NCBI RefSeq assembly: GCF_963662255.1 | Contig: NC_085082.1 | Coordinates: 930,001-994,000, forward strand | Direction of reading: 5' to 3' | DNA from: Cinclus cinclus | Lineage: Eukaryota > Chordata > Aves > Passeriformes > Cinclidae | DNA length: 64,000 bases | Part shown: positions 1 through 11,900 of the stretch, in pieces | Layout: every line of letters begins with the position of its first letter | Numbering within the stretch: the stretch's first letter is position 1 | Notes under the pieces: model-generated | The model's database searches: none | What the model was told of the DNA's origin: nothing | Seen by the model: only the letters and a program-made list of their open reading frames with translations | Made by a program: the position numbers and the translations under genes

Positions 1-45
1 ACAAAACACGGTCGTCCCCCCCCGGCCCGTGGGATCCCCGCGGTG

Positions 46-3000
46 CTACCGGGGCCCGCAGCGGCTGCCCCAGCTCTCGGTGTCCGCGATGTCCACGCTG
101 AACCGGGAGCTCCAGTCCCGCTCGAACACGGCCTGGAGCCGCTCCCGGAACGTCCCCGAGCCGGCCCCGGGCTGGGCCACCACGAGCGCCGAGCCCGCCG
201 TGCGCTCGAAGTAGTCCCCGGACCAGTTGGAGGTTCCTGCAGGGGGATTTTGGGGAGGTTTTTTTTTTTGGGGGGGGGATACACCCCAGAAGCCCGGTTC
301 TTGCAGGGGGATTTTGGGGAGGTTTTTTTTTGGGGGTGGGGGATACACCCCAGAAGCCCGGTTCTTGCAGGGGGATTTTTGGGGAGGTTTTTTTTTGGGG
401 GGGGGATACACCCCAGAAGCCCGGTTCTTGCAGGGGGATTTTGGGGAGGTTTTTTTTGGGGGGGTGGATACACCCCAGAAGCCCGGTTCTTGCAGGGGGA
501 TTTTGGGGAGGTTTTATTTTGGGGGGGGGATACACCCCAGAAGCCCGGTTCTTGCAGGGGGATTTTGGGGAGGTTTTTTTTTGGGGGGGGGGGGGATACA
601 CCCCAGAAGCCCGGTTCTTGCAGGGGGATTTTTGGGGAGGTTTTTTTTTTGGGGGGGATACACCCCAGAACCTCGCTCACCCACGTACGCCGCCTTGTCC
701 GTCACCATGAATTTGTTGTGGTTGACGCGGGCGAAGGGGATGCGGCTCTGGGCGGTGCTGGATGGCACCAGGAACAGGCGCTGCAGGAGGGAGGGGGGGG
801 ATTGTCACAGCCTGAAAGGACTGCCACACCCCAAGGGGACTGTCACACACCCTGTGAGGGCCTGTCACCCCCTGAGGGATTGTCACCCTCCTGAGGGATT
901 GTCACCCCCACCTCCTGAGGGACTGTCCCCTCCCATCCCTGGGGAATTGTCACCCCCTGAGGGACTGTCACCCTCCTGAAGGATTGTCACCCTGCAGAGG
1001 GGGTTGTCACATCCCACCCCTGAGGAATTGTCACCCCCTGAAGGATTGTCACCCCCTGAGAGATTGTCACCCCACCTCTGAGGGACTGCCACCTTCCAGA
1101 GGGGACCATCACCTCCCACCCCTGAGGAATTGTCACCCTCTGAGAAATTGCCACCCTCTGAGGAATTGTCACCCCCCTGAGGTGCCCGGTACCCACCACC
1201 TCCACATCGTAGCGCGTCCGGTTGTCACCGACAGCGGCCAGCGACCTGAGGAAGGGGAACATGGCGGCGCGGCTGTGCCTCCAACAGCCCGCCATCACCC
1301 GCACCCTCACACCGCGCTCCACCACGGCGCGGCGCAGCCGGTCATCGATGGCCGGCCAGAACCGCTCCGGCCGCGAGAACTCGGTGCTGGCCAGGTAACT
1401 CATCACCGCCACGTCCACGAAAACCTCGGCGCCGTCGATGACCGCCAGGAGGGCGTCCAGGTCCCGAGTGCGGCCGGCGGCGCAGAGCGGCGGCGGGGAG
1501 CTCTGCCGGGAACGTCAGGGTGAGGTTGAGCCCCCCACGGCGACCGCTCCGGCACCGGGCGCGGCACGTACCGAAAAGTAGACGGCGGCCGCGGTGTCGT
1601 TGAGCTCCAGCTCCATCGGTGTCTCCAAGTTGATGGCGGTGGAGTAATTATCCGGCCACGGCGCCGGGATGGACGCGTCGGGAACGCCCAGAGCCCAGTA
1701 GGCCTCGAAGATTTTGGCCAAATCCTTGGCCAAGCAGCTGCAGTTGTAGATGGCGACGCCGAGCTCCTTCACCTGCCGCGAGCGGTGCCGGCAACTCGTG
1801 GGATGGCCCCCACTCGTTGTGCCTCCCCCAATGGCCGAGGTTTGGGAGAGCGCCTGTGCCGGCACTGGGTTGGTGCACGTCCCACTGGGTTGTGCCAACA
1901 GGTGGGTTTGGCACCACTGATGTTGGGTTTGGCACCAATCCCATTGGGTTTGGCACCAATTCCATTGGGTTTGGCACCAATTCCATTGGGTTTGGCACCA
2001 TCCATTGGGTTCAGCACCATCCACGTCAGGTTTGGGTTCAACCTCATTGGGTTTGGCACCATCCATTGGGTTCAGCACCATCCACGTCAGGTTTGGGTTC
2101 AACCTCATTGGGTTTGGCACCATCCATTGGGTTTGGGGCCATCCCCACCGTGTTCCACACCTGTCAGGCTCGGCCCCGCCCCTCGGCACAACTCACCTGC
2201 GTCAAGGACCTCCAGTCCATGTTGGCGCTCCCCACGTAGAGATGAACACCATCCACCAACCAAAACTTGGTGTGCAGGACGCCGCCGGTGAGACGCGGCA
2301 AATCCACGGCGCGCACGGCCGCACCTGCGGCGCCAGCATCCGGCGTCTCCCACCGGAACTCCCCCCCAAGACCCCCTCAGATTTTGGGGAGGGGTTCTCC
2401 ACTCACCGCTACGCTCCAGAGCCTCCAAATCGTCCAGCGGCGCCTTGGCCGAGGGCGCGCTGACCGCCACGCGCACGGCCACGCCGCGCCGGGGCAGCCG
2501 CAGCAGCTCCGCCAGGATCCGCTCGCCCTGAGCGCCCAAACCGCACCAAAAACGGTTAAAAACAAAAAAAAAAAAACAATAAAAAACCAGGAAAACGGGG
2601 GGGGGGAAAAAAAAAAAAACAAACAAAAATCCGGGAACGAATGTTGGGATGGGCGCCGTACCTGCGCCGCGCTCGGCTCGTGCGTCCGGGTGTCCTCGTT
2701 GGTCAGTGTCCAGTAGAAGGAGGCGATGTCCACGCTGCGGGTGGCCGCGGTCAGCAGCTCCAGCCACGCCTCGAACGTCGACGGGTTGGACGTTGCCAAG
2801 GTCATTCCCTCTGGAATGCTCTCCACCAGCACGATCCTATCGAGAGTTTGGGATTTTTTGGGGTTCCCCCCAACTCCAAGGTGGTTTTGGGGCTGTCGCC
2901 GCAGCCCAAAATTTGGCTTTACCTGCAGGAGTCGTCGCAGGCGCTGCCGGCGTCGCCGCGGAGCCGCAGGTGCAAGAGGACGAGGAAGGTGAGGAGGAAG

Positions 3001-3564
3001 AGGATGGAGAGGATGGCGAAGAGCGCGGCACCGTGGGGGCGCTGCGGGTTCCCAAAATTGGGGAGTTTTGTTAATTAAGGGTTAATTTGTTAATTAATCC
3101 CTTCCAGGATGCCGGGGGAAATTTGGGAAGGGATGGGGGGGCGGAGGTACCTTGGGGGCCGGCGCCTCACGGTGCTCCAGAGGGTCGAGCTGGGGGCAGG
3201 GGGGAAATGAGGGGGGACCCCAAATTTGGTGGGGGGGGATGGGTTGAAACCCACCCCAAAAAACCCCAGGTTCCCAAGGAACCCCCTGCCCCGCCCAACC
3301 TCCACCCCAAAATTCCCAGCTGGAGTTGGGGGGGGTCTGGTTTGAGGCAGGGAGGGGTGAGCACCCCAAAATTTGAGGAGCTGGCAGCTCTGTGATCCCA
3401 AATTAAAAGGTCTGGGGTGTTCTGAGAGCCCCAAGTTTGGGTTTTGGGGCAGAGGGTGACACAAGAACCCCACAGTTTTGATTTTGGGGTGCCCCAGGAC
3501 TCCCAGATTTGGATTTTGGGGTGTCCCCAGCCCATACCTGCTTGTAGGCTCCGTCCAGCCCCAT
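46..3564 (-). CDS. PLD3: 5'-3' exonuclease PLD3 (phospholipase D family member 3)
   Basis: Ten exons join in phase on the minus strand: 3564-3538, 3189-3151, 3041-2923, 2836-2662, 2527-2407, 2324-2197, 1772-1572, 1502-1197, 780-681, 236-46 (TAG at 48-46), giving 468 aa. The order fits a type II membrane protein: a short cytoplasmic tail, a hydrophobic anchor ([18 protein letters not shown], exon 3), then a luminal domain. Two HKD-type motifs are visible: HTKFWLVDG followed by GSANMDW, and HNKFMVTD followed by GTSNWSG. PLD3 family members are lysosomal or ER-associated nucleases that degrade single-stranded nucleic acid. Luminal exons match human PLD3 closely. The first two coding exons (22 aa) are short and the least certain; human PLD3 has a longer N-terminal tail. 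The gene is head-to-head with C19orf47, as in human. Its 3'UTR lies outside the window. Confidence 0.93.
237..680. repeat. 60-bp minisatellite filling a PLD3 intron
   Basis: About seven copies of a roughly 60-bp unit fill the intron before the last PLD3 exon. Each unit carries the sequence around the 3' splice site (CCCCTGCAAG on the minus strand against the real CCCCTGCAG) plus poly-A/C tracts and CCGGGCTTCTGGGGTGTAT. Confidence 0.9.
820..1190. repeat. Degenerate minisatellite in PLD3 intron
   Basis: Units close to GATTGTCACCCCCTGAGG (about 18 bp) are repeated imperfectly between two PLD3 exons. Confidence 0.85.
1900..2140. repeat. Minisatellite in PLD3 intron
   Basis: Tandem copies of TTGGGTTTGGCACCAATTCC (19-20 bp). 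They are followed by a roughly 66-bp higher unit with TCAGCACCATCCACGTCAGG. Confidence 0.88.
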
Positions 3565-3839
3565 CCTGGCACGAGGCTGGAACAGGAAAATCCGGATTTA
3601 TCCCGACGCGTCCACACAAGGGAGACCCCAGGTGTGGGGTTTTGGGCTTTTGGGGTGCGGGGGAAGGAAAGGACCCCAAAAATCCCAGGGGGGGGGGGGG
3701 GGGTCACAGGAGACCTCAGACAATTCCCAGGATCCGGAGCCTCGGAGTGCTGGGGAAGGGACTGGAAAAACCCAAAATTGGGGCTGGGCCCCCTCGGGGG
3801 AGGGAGGGGCTCCCCGAATTTGGGGGCAGAGCCAGAACA

Positions 3840-4260
3840 GGTTTAGGGACGGGTTTAGGGACAGTTACACATTTGGGGGCACATTTAGGGGCAGTTTGGG
3901 GACACATTTGGGGCTGGTTTTGGGACACATTCAGGGCCCTTTTTGAGCTGTTAGGGGACAAATTTAAGGTCAGTTTGGGGACGCATTTAGGGTCGGAGTG
4001 GGGTCTGGTTTTGGGGTGCTTAGGAGACAAATTTAGGGCCGGTTCAGAGGCGCGTTTTGGACTGTTCTGGGGACACATTTAGGCTCGATCTGGGGACACA
4101 TTTGGGGACACATTTAGGGTCGATTTGGGGATACATTTGGGGCCCATTTCGGGACACATTTAGAACCCATTCAGTGACACATTTGGGGATGTATTTAGAG
4201 CCGGTTTGGGGACACATTCAGGGCCCATTTGGGGCCAAACCAGGGCCTGTTTAGGGGGCC
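3840..4260. repeat. Degenerate repeat upstream of PLD3
   Basis: Loose tandem copies around GGGGACACATTTAGGG, in PLD3 5'UTR or first-intron territory on the minus strand. No coding exon is visible here. Confidence 0.75.
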
Positions 4261-4299
4261 GGGTTTAGAGGAGCTTTAGGCCGGTTTTGGGGCGGTTTT

Positions 4300-4480
4300 G
4301 GGGTCGCTGCCTCCCCCGTCCCCCCTCCCTCGGTACCGTCCCGTCCGCTGGGGGGCGCCCTCCGTCTCTCCGCGGCGCTCGCGCTGCCCGCCCCGCCCCC
4401 GGCCCCGCCCTTCCGGTGCGCGCCTGCGCGGGGGAGTGACGTCACTTCCGACACTTCCGGTGGGGGCCGCAAAGGCCGCG
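4300..4480. promoter_or_regulatory. Divergent CpG promoter of PLD3 and C19orf47
   Basis: A CpG-dense block lies between the minus-strand PLD3 start and the plus-strand C19orf47 start. It carries a perfect CRE palindrome TGACGTCA (4437-4444), an ETS-type site ACTTCCGG (4453-4460), several GC boxes (CCCCGCCC), and an NRF1-like GCGCCTGCGCG just before the CRE. That combination is typical of TATA-less bidirectional housekeeping promoters. Transcription start sites cannot be fixed from sequence. Confidence 0.72.
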
Positions 4481-4484
4481 GGGA

Positions 4485-5300
4485 TGGGGCGAGGGGAGGT
4501 GAGGGGGAAAGGGGCGAGGGGAGGGTCTGTGGGGCGAGGGGAGGTGAGGGGGAAAGGGGCGAGGGGAGGGTCTGTGGGGCGAGGGTCTGTGGGGTGAGGG
4601 TGAGGGTGAGGGTGGGGGTCTGTGGGGTGAGGGGAGGTGAGGGGGAAAGGGGCGAGGGGAGGGTCTGTGGGGCGAGGGTCTGTGGGGTGAGGGGAGGTGA
4701 GGGGGAAAGGGCCGAGGGGAGGGTCTGTGGGGCGAGGGGAGGGTCTGTGGGGCGAGGGTCTGTGGGGTGAGGGTGGGGGTCTGTGGGGTGAGGGTTTGTG
4801 GGGTGAGGGTCTGTGGGGCGAGGGTCTGTGGGGTGAGGGTTTGTGGGGTGAGGGTCTGTGGGGTGAGGGTGGCGCTGTGGGGTGAGGAGGGAAAGAGGGG
4901 AGTCGTGAGGGGAAAAGAAGATGGAGGAGCGGTCTGGGGAGCTCTGTGGGGGTTGGGGACATCTGGGGGGGTCTGAGGGGTGTGGGGTGAGGAGAGAAAT
5001 GGGGGAGTTGTGAGGGGAAAAGAAGGTGGAAGAGGGGTCTGAGGGGTTTGGGGAGATCTGTGGGGTCAGGGGGGTCTGTGGGGTGAGGAGGGAAAAGTGA
5101 CGGGGGTTTGAAGGGAAAGGAAAAATGAGGAGGGGTCTGTGGGGTTTGGGGAAATCTGGGGGGGTTTGGGGGGTTTGAGGGGGGTCTGTGGGGTTTGGGG
5201 GGGTCTGGGGTTTGGGGAGATCTGGGGGGGGTCTATGGGGTTTGGGGAAATCTGGGGGGGGGTCTGTGGGGTTTGGGGGATTTGAGGGGGGTCTGTGGGA
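4485..5300. repeat. G-rich minisatellite in C19orf47 5' intron
   Basis: Copies of GGGGCGAGGGTCTGTGGGG and GTGAGGGGAGGTGAGGGGGA, decaying into GGGTCTGTGGGGTTTGGGGA. It starts about 40 bp after the CRE, so it occupies the first intron or 5'UTR of C19orf47. Confidence 0.88.
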
Positions 5301-5398
5301 TAGGGGGGATGTGGGGCAGCCCCTCAAAGCCCCCCCTGACCCCCCCAGGCCGCTCCTGCCTGATCTGGCTCTGCCAAATCCAGCTCGGCCCCGGCGTC

Positions 5399-8300
5399 AT
5401 GGGTGAGGGATGGAGCCCTAAATTCCTGTAAAAAACCCTGAAATTCCCTGTAAAACACCCAGGAATTCCCCCAAAACACCCCAAGATCCCTTCAAAGCAC
5501 CCCAAGATTCTATCCAAAACCCCTGTAAATTTCTCCTAAAACCCTCAGAGTTTTTCTGGGCCCCCCAAAAAATTTATCAAAAAAGCCAGTAAAGGGTCTC
5601 AAAAACCCCCAGAATTTGTCAAAGCTGCGCTGGGTGAAGGCTGGACACCCAAAATTGCCAGAAACCCCCCTGAAAATTCCTCAAAGCCCCTCTGAGTAAG
5701 GGCTGGATGCCCCAAATTCTCTGATCCCTCCCCCAGAACACCCCAAAATTTCTCCAAGCCCCTCTGGGTAAGGGCTGGATCCCCAAACTTCCATAAAAAC
5801 CCCCGAAATTTCGTTAAAAAGCCTTGGAAATCCCTCAAAAAAAAAAAAAAAAAAAACCAAAAAACGCTCTGGGTGAAAGGTTTGAACCCCGAAATTCCCT
5901 AAAAACCCCAAAATCTTCTCCCAAAGTTTTCATTCCCTCAAAAATAAAACCCCAGAACCCCCCCAAAAACCCTCCCTCCCCTTTCCATCCCCTCCCATTC
6001 CCGTTCCAGTTAATCCACAGCAACAGCTGGGAACGCCTGGAATGACCCTGGGCTGCCCCTCCCCCTCCTGATCCCGTTCCCCTCCCCCACCCCAATCCCA
6101 TTTTTCCTCTCCCTCCCCCAATCCCGTTTTTCCACCCCAAACCCCTTTTTTTCCCTGCTTCAAATCCCTTTTTTTTTTTTTTTTTTTTTCCCCACCCAAA
6201 ATGCAATTTTTTTTTCACCCCTAAATCCCATTTTTGGACCCAAAACCCAATTTTTCACAGCCAAATCCCATTTTTTTTCCACCCCCAAATCCCATTTTTT
6301 TAATCCCCAAATCCCACTTCCCTGCCAAATCCCATCTTTTCCCCTAAAATCTCTTTTCCCCCACCCCAAAACTCCGTTTTTCTTTCTTTTTTTTTTTTTT
6401 TTTTTGCACCAAATCCCATTTTCCCCTCCCCAATCCTCCTCCCCTTTCCCCCCAATCCCATTTTCCTCCCCCAATCCCATTTCTTTGCCCCAAAAATCCA
6501 ATTTTTTGCCCGTTTTCCCCCGTTCTCAGCCACATCTGAGTGGCTGAGGTTCTTTGAGGACGCCGGGATCCCTCCGGGCCCTGCCCTGGGCTACGCCGTG
6601 GCTTTTGTGGATAACAGGTGGGAAAGGGGGGAGAGACCCCTGGAGACCCCTGGGAATGGGGGGAAAAAAACCTGGGAATGGGGGAAAAAGCTCCTGGAGA
6701 TTCCTGGGAATGGGGGGGGGGGAACTGAGAATGGGGGGAAAGACCCCCAGGAATGTGGGAAAAGCTCCTGGAGACCCCTGGGAATGAGGGGAAAAATTCC
6801 TGGAGATTTCTGGGAATGGGGAGAGAGAAATCCAGGAATGGGGGGGGGGGAAACTCTTGGGAATGGAGGGGAAGACCTTTGGGAATGGGGGAAAAAGATC
6901 CCCAGGAATGGGAGAGAAACTCCTGGAGACCTCCAGGAATGGGGGAAAAGCCCCTCGGGAATGTTTCTTTTCAGGGGGGTGTCTGGGGTGGATCCAGGTG
7001 GATCCCGGGGGAATCCAGGTGGATTTCTGGGAGACGCCCAGGTGGATCTCTGGAATGGTTCCAGGTGGACCCCAGGGTGGGATCCAGTGGGATTTCTGGG
7101 TGGGATCCAGGTGGATCCCAGGGGGAGTTCGTGTGAATCTCTGGGGTGGAATCCAGGTGGATCCTGGGGGTGGATCCAGGTGGATCCTGGGGGTGGATCC
7201 AGGTGAATCTCTGGGGTGGATCCAGGTGGGTCTCTGCAATGGATCCAGGTGGATTCTGAGGAATCCAGGTGGATCTCTGGGTGGGATCCTGGGGGAATCC
7301 TGGTGGATCTCTAGGTGGGATCCGGCTGAGTCTTTGGAGTGGATCCAGGTGGATCTCTGGGGCGGATCCAGGTGAGTCTTTGGGGTGGATCCAGGTGGAT
7401 CCCAGGCCGGATCTCCTTCCAGGATCCACAAGAACATGCTGCTGGACCTGACCAAGGAGCTGATGAAGGAGCTGGGCATCACCGTGGTCGGCGACGTCAT
7501 CGCCATCCTGCGCCACGCCAAGGTGGTCCACAGGCAGGTACGGGATCCCCTGGGATCCCCTGGCATCCAGGAGCTCCGAATCCCTCTGGGGGGAAAAAAA
7601 AAAAACCAAAAACCCAAACCTCCCAATTTTCCTCCCAGGAAATGTGCCGGGCGGCCTCGGAGTCGCTGCAGCCGGAGGCTCCGGGCGAGCGGGGCCCGGG
7701 GGGTTCCCAGCGGGATCTCCGGGATCTCCGGGATCACCGGGATCTCCGGGATCACCGGGACAGGCCCTGCGGGGCTGCAGGCAGGATGATCACAAACAGC
7801 CTGAGCCGGGACCCTGCCCCTCGGAACCCCCGGAGCCCGCCCGGCGCCGGCATCTCCATCACCGTCCCCAATGGCGCCGCCAAGGCCGGTGGGGCTGGGA
7901 CGTTGGGATATTTATTGGGGTCTTTATGGGGACATTGGGGTGTTCATTGGGACATTGGGGTGTTTATTGGGGATATTGGGGTGTTTATTGGGATTATTGG
8001 GGTGTTTATTGGGGTATTGGGGTGTTTATTGGGGATATTGGGGTGTTCATTGGGATTATTGGGGTGTTTATTGGGGATATTGGGGTGTTTATTGGGATAT
8101 TGGGGTGTTTATTGGGATTATTGGGGTGTTTATTGGGGATATTGGGGTGTTCATTGGGATTATTGGGGTGTTTATTGGGGATATTGGGGTGTTCATTGGG
8201 ACATTGGGGTGTTTATTGGGACATTGGGGTGTTTATTGGGATATTGGGGTGTTTATTGGGATATTGGGGTGTTCATTGGGATTATTGGGGTGTTTATTGG

Positions 8301-11204
8301 GATTATTGGGGTGTTTATTGGGATATTGGGGTGTTTATTGGGGATATTGGGGTGTTTATTGGGATTATTGGGGTGTTTATTGGGATATTGGGGTGTTTAT
8401 TGGGATTATTGGGGTGTTCATTGGGGATATTGGGGTGTTTATTGGGATTATTGGGGTGTTTATTGGGATATTGGGGTGTTCATTGGGACATTGGGGTGTT
8501 TATTGGGGACATTGGGGTGTTTATTGGGACATTGGGGTGTTTATTGGGATTATTGGGGTGTTTATTGGGATTATTGGGGTGTTTATTGGGGATATTGGGG
8601 TGTTTATTGGGGATATTGGGGTGTTTATTGAGACATTGGGGTCTTTATTGGGACATTGGGATGTTCATTGGGACATTGGGATGTTCATTGGGATATTGGG
8701 GTGTTTATTGGGACATTGGGGTCTTTATGGGGATATTGGGGTGTTTATTGGGACATTGGGGTGTTTATTGGGACATTGGGGTGTTTATTGGGATTATTGG
8801 GGTGTTCATTGGGGCATTGGGATGTTCATTGGGACATTGGGATGTTCATTGGGACATTGGGGTGTTTATTGGGATTATTGGGGTGTGGGCATACTGCGAT
8901 ATTGGGGTATTGAGACATTGAGATATTGGGATGGGACATTGGGATGGGATGGGAAATTGGGATGATGAGATGTTGGGACATTGGGTTATTGGGTTATTGG
9001 GATGGGATCCCAGAATGGGGTTTTCACACCCAAAATTGGGATTTTCATACCCAGAATGGGGATTTTCACATCTAAAATGGGGATCAGAGGGAGCTGGGAT
9101 CGATCCAGAGGGGACTGGGATGGCTCCAGAGGAATCAGATGGAGCTGGGATTGATCCAGAGGGATCAGAGGGAACTGGGATCGTTCCAAGGGGATCAGAG
9201 GGAATTGGGATTGATCCAGAGGGATCAGAGGGAACTGGGATTGATCCAGAGGGATCAGAGGGAACTGGGATCGTTCCAAGGGGATCAGAGGGAATTGGGA
9301 TCGATCCAGAGGGATCAGAGGGAACTGGGATCATTCCAAGGGGATCAGAGGGAATTGGGATTGATCCAGAGGGATCAGAGGGAACTGGGATCGTTCCAAG
9401 GGGATCAGAGGGAGCTGGGATTGATCCAGAGGGATCAGAGGGAATTGGGATTGATCCAGAGGGATCAGAAACCACCGGGATCAATCCCAGAAGGATCGGG
9501 GAGACGCAGGAGCTGCTCCAATCCCTCCTCACACCCAGACCCCCCAATTCCTGCTCCCTTTCCCTTTTTTATTCCCATCTCCAGCCGGGGCCGGGCCGGA
9601 GCCGCCGTCGGTGCCGCCCAAGCGGCGCCGGGTGACGGCGGAGATGGAAGGGAAGTACGTGATCAGCCTGCCCAAGGGAACCACGGCCCGCTCCCGGAAA
9701 ATCCTGCAGCTGCAGGCGGCCAGAGGTACCCGGCAGAGGGGCAGGGATCCCAGATTTCACCTGCTGGGAAAGGGGAGGATCCCAGATTCCACCTGCTGGG
9801 AAAGGGGAGGATCCCAGATTCCACCTCCTGGGAAAGGGGAGGATCCCAGATTCCACCTCCTGGGAAAGGGGAGGATCCCAGATTTCACCTGCTGGGAAAG
9901 GGGAGGATCCCAGATTCCACCTGCTGGGAAAGGGGAGGATCCCAGATTCCACCTCCTGGGAAGGGGGAGGATCCCAGATTCCACCTGCTGGGAAAGGGGA
10001 GGATCCCAGATTCCACCTCCTGGGAAGGGGGAGGATCCCAGATTCCACCTGTTGGGAAAGGGGAGGATCCCAGATTCCACCTGTTGGGAAAGGGGGAGGG
10101 GGATCCCAAATTTCCCCTCCTGCAGGCACCGAATTGTTCCATTGCTGGGGGCATTCCCAATTCCCAGGGTGGGAATTTCAATTCGGGGCTCTCCTGAGGG
10201 AGAGGTTTACAGGGAGGACATCCCATAATCACAGCGTTTTTCCCTGAAATACCCATTTTTGCCCGGAATTCTTGTGTTTCCCCCCAAATCCTCGTGGTTT
10301 TCCCGAAATCCCAGCGATTTTCCCTCTCAATCCGCAGGGCTGGGCCGGACGTCGGTGTTCGAGCGGCTCGGAGCCGAGGCCAAGGCTGCTGCAGCCACTG
10401 GGGGGAAGGTGAGGGAGGGATCCAGAGGGATCCACAGGGATCCAGGATGGGGGGGCTGGATCCCAGAGGCGGCAGGATCCGCGTGGGATCTGAAGGGACA
10501 AAAATCTGGGAGAGCAGGAGACAGATCTGGGATGCAGAGAGGGGAAAAGGATCCAGAATGGAGGGAGCAGAATCCAGGGAGGGAAGGATCTGGGATCCAG
10601 AGAGGACAGGATCCAGAATCTAGGGATCAGAATTCAGGGAGGACAGGATCTAGGAGGAAAAGGATCCAGGATTCAGAGGAGGAGGATCCAGGAGGAAAAG
10701 GATCCAGAACTGAGAGATCAGAATCCAGGGAGGACAAAATCTGGGGAGGGAAGGGTCCGGGATCCAGGGAGGACAAGATCCCGGAAGAGAAAGATCCAGA
10801 ATGCAGAGAGAGGACAGGGAAAGATCTGGGATCCAGGGAGGGAAGGATCCAAAGGAGCGGGATCCAGGAGGAGAGAGCGGGACTGGGGACAGATCCCGAC
10901 GCTCCTCTTCCTCTTCCTCTCCCCGCAGCCCTCGGGGGTGTTCAGCCGCCTGGGGGACGCCCTGGAGGGCTCCGAGCCGGCGGATCCCGGCGACGCCGAG
11001 GCTCTGCCCTACGCCGGCGTGCTGAAGAAACGCCGCGAATGTTCCGGAAGCGCCGCCGCGGCCGAGGCGCAGGACGGGGCCGTGTCCAGCTCGGTGTCCG
11101 GAGAGTTCCGGCCGGCCTGGGGCTGCGGGAAGGTCAGCAGCTCCTCCTGCGAGCCCCGCGGCTCCGGCAGCGTCTTCCGCAGGCTGGGACGGAAACCGGA
11201 CTGA
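5399..11204 (+). CDS. C19orf47: Uncharacterised protein C19orf47 homologue (SAM-like domain)
   Basis: Seven coding exons join in phase: 5399-5402, 6530-6617, 7423-7537, 7639-7888, 9585-9725, 10338-10408, 10929-11204 (TGA 11202-11204), giving 314 aa. The first coding exon contributes only ATG+G; spliced to the next it reads MATSEW, matching the human start. Residues 1-70 (EDAGIPPGPALGYAVAFVDN, then LLDLTKELMKELGITVVGD) form the SAM-like domain. Further matches to human are KRRRVTAEMEGKYVISLPKG, GRTSVFERLGAEAK, GVFSRLG and YAGVLKK near the C-terminus. Exon 4 carries an Arg/Asp-rich insertion (RDLRDLRDHRDLRDH) coded by a tandem repeat. The protein is shorter than my memory of the human one, mostly in its tail. 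Its molecular function is not established. Human C19orf47 also lies between PLD3 and AKT2. Confidence 0.92.
6620..7410. repeat. Two minisatellites in C19orf47 intron
   Basis: The first part repeats [24 protein letters not shown] units. The second, from about 6980, repeats GGATCCAGGTGGATCTCTGGG. They fill the intron between coding exons 2 and 3. Confidence 0.85.
7905..8890. repeat. 1-kb minisatellite TTGGGGTGTTTATTGGGATA
   Basis: About 45-50 units of 19-22 bp that differ only by ATA, ATTA or ACA between G-runs. It starts about 17 bp after the donor of coding exon 4 and is G-rich on the sense strand. Confidence 0.93.
9080..9480. repeat. 30-bp minisatellite in C19orf47 intron
   Basis: Tandem GATCCAGAGGGATCAGAGGG plus AACTGGGATT units. 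GATCCAGAGG and GTTCCAAGGG versions alternate, suggesting a dimeric higher-order unit. Confidence 0.9.
9745..10110. repeat. 32-bp minisatellite in C19orf47 intron
   Basis: About eleven copies of a 32-bp unit containing GGGAAAGGGGAGGATCCCAG, starting within 20 bp of the exon 5 donor. Confidence 0.92.
10420..10880. repeat. Degenerate GGATCCAG-rich repeat in C19orf47 intron
   Basis: Irregular purine-rich repetition of AGGATCCAGA and GAGAGGACAGGATC between the last two coding exons. Confidence 0.75.
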
Positions 11205-11249
11205 GCTCGGGCACGGGATCCCCCCGGGAATGCACGGACTGAGCCCGGG

Positions 11250-11900
11250 GCAGGCCGGGAGTGGGGATCCTGCTGGGGGATCCTGGGAGTGGGAATCCTG
11301 GGAGTGGGAATCCTGCTGGGGGATCCTGCTGGGGGATCCTGGGAGTGGGAATCCTGCTGGGGGATCCTGCTGGGGGATCCGGGGAGTGGGAATCCTGCTG
11401 GGGGATCCTGTGGGAATCCTGCTGGGGGATCCGGGGAGTGGGAATCCTGCTGGGGGATCCTGGGAGTGGGGATCCTGCTGGGGGATCCTGCTGGGGGATC
11501 CGGGGAGTGGGAATCCTGCTGGGGGATCCTGTGGGAATCCTGCTGGGGGATCCTGCTGGGGGATCCGGGGAGTGGGAATCCTGCTGGGGGATCCTGGGAG
11601 TGGGAATCCTGGGAGTGGGAATCCTGCTGGGGGATCCTGGGAGTGGGAATCCTGCTGGGGGATCCTGTGGGAATCCTGCTGGGGGATCCTGGGAATGGGA
11701 ATCCTGCTGGGGGATCCTGGGAGTGGGAATCCGGTGGGAATCCTGCTGGAGGATCCCAGGAGTGGGGATCCTGCTGGGGGATCCTGGGAGTGGGAATCCT
11801 GCTGGGGGATCCTGGGGGAATCCTGCTGGGGGATCCTGCTGGGGGATCCTGGGAGTGGGAATCCTGCTGGGGGATCCTGTGGGGATCCTATAGAAATCCT
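11250..11900. repeat. 28-bp minisatellite in the C19orf47 3'UTR
   Basis: More than 20 variable units built from GGGAATCCTGCTGGGGGATC plus CTGGGAGT. It begins about 45 bp after the stop codon and so lies in the mature transcript. The rest of the 3'UTR up to 12.8 kb is unique low-complexity sequence with no other gene visible. Confidence 0.9.

Noticed and set aside
7339..8965. Hydrophobic repeat frame (GVFIGIIGVFIG) resembling a membrane protein
   Set aside because: Translation of the TTGGGGTGTTTATTGGG intron minisatellite between C19orf47 exons.
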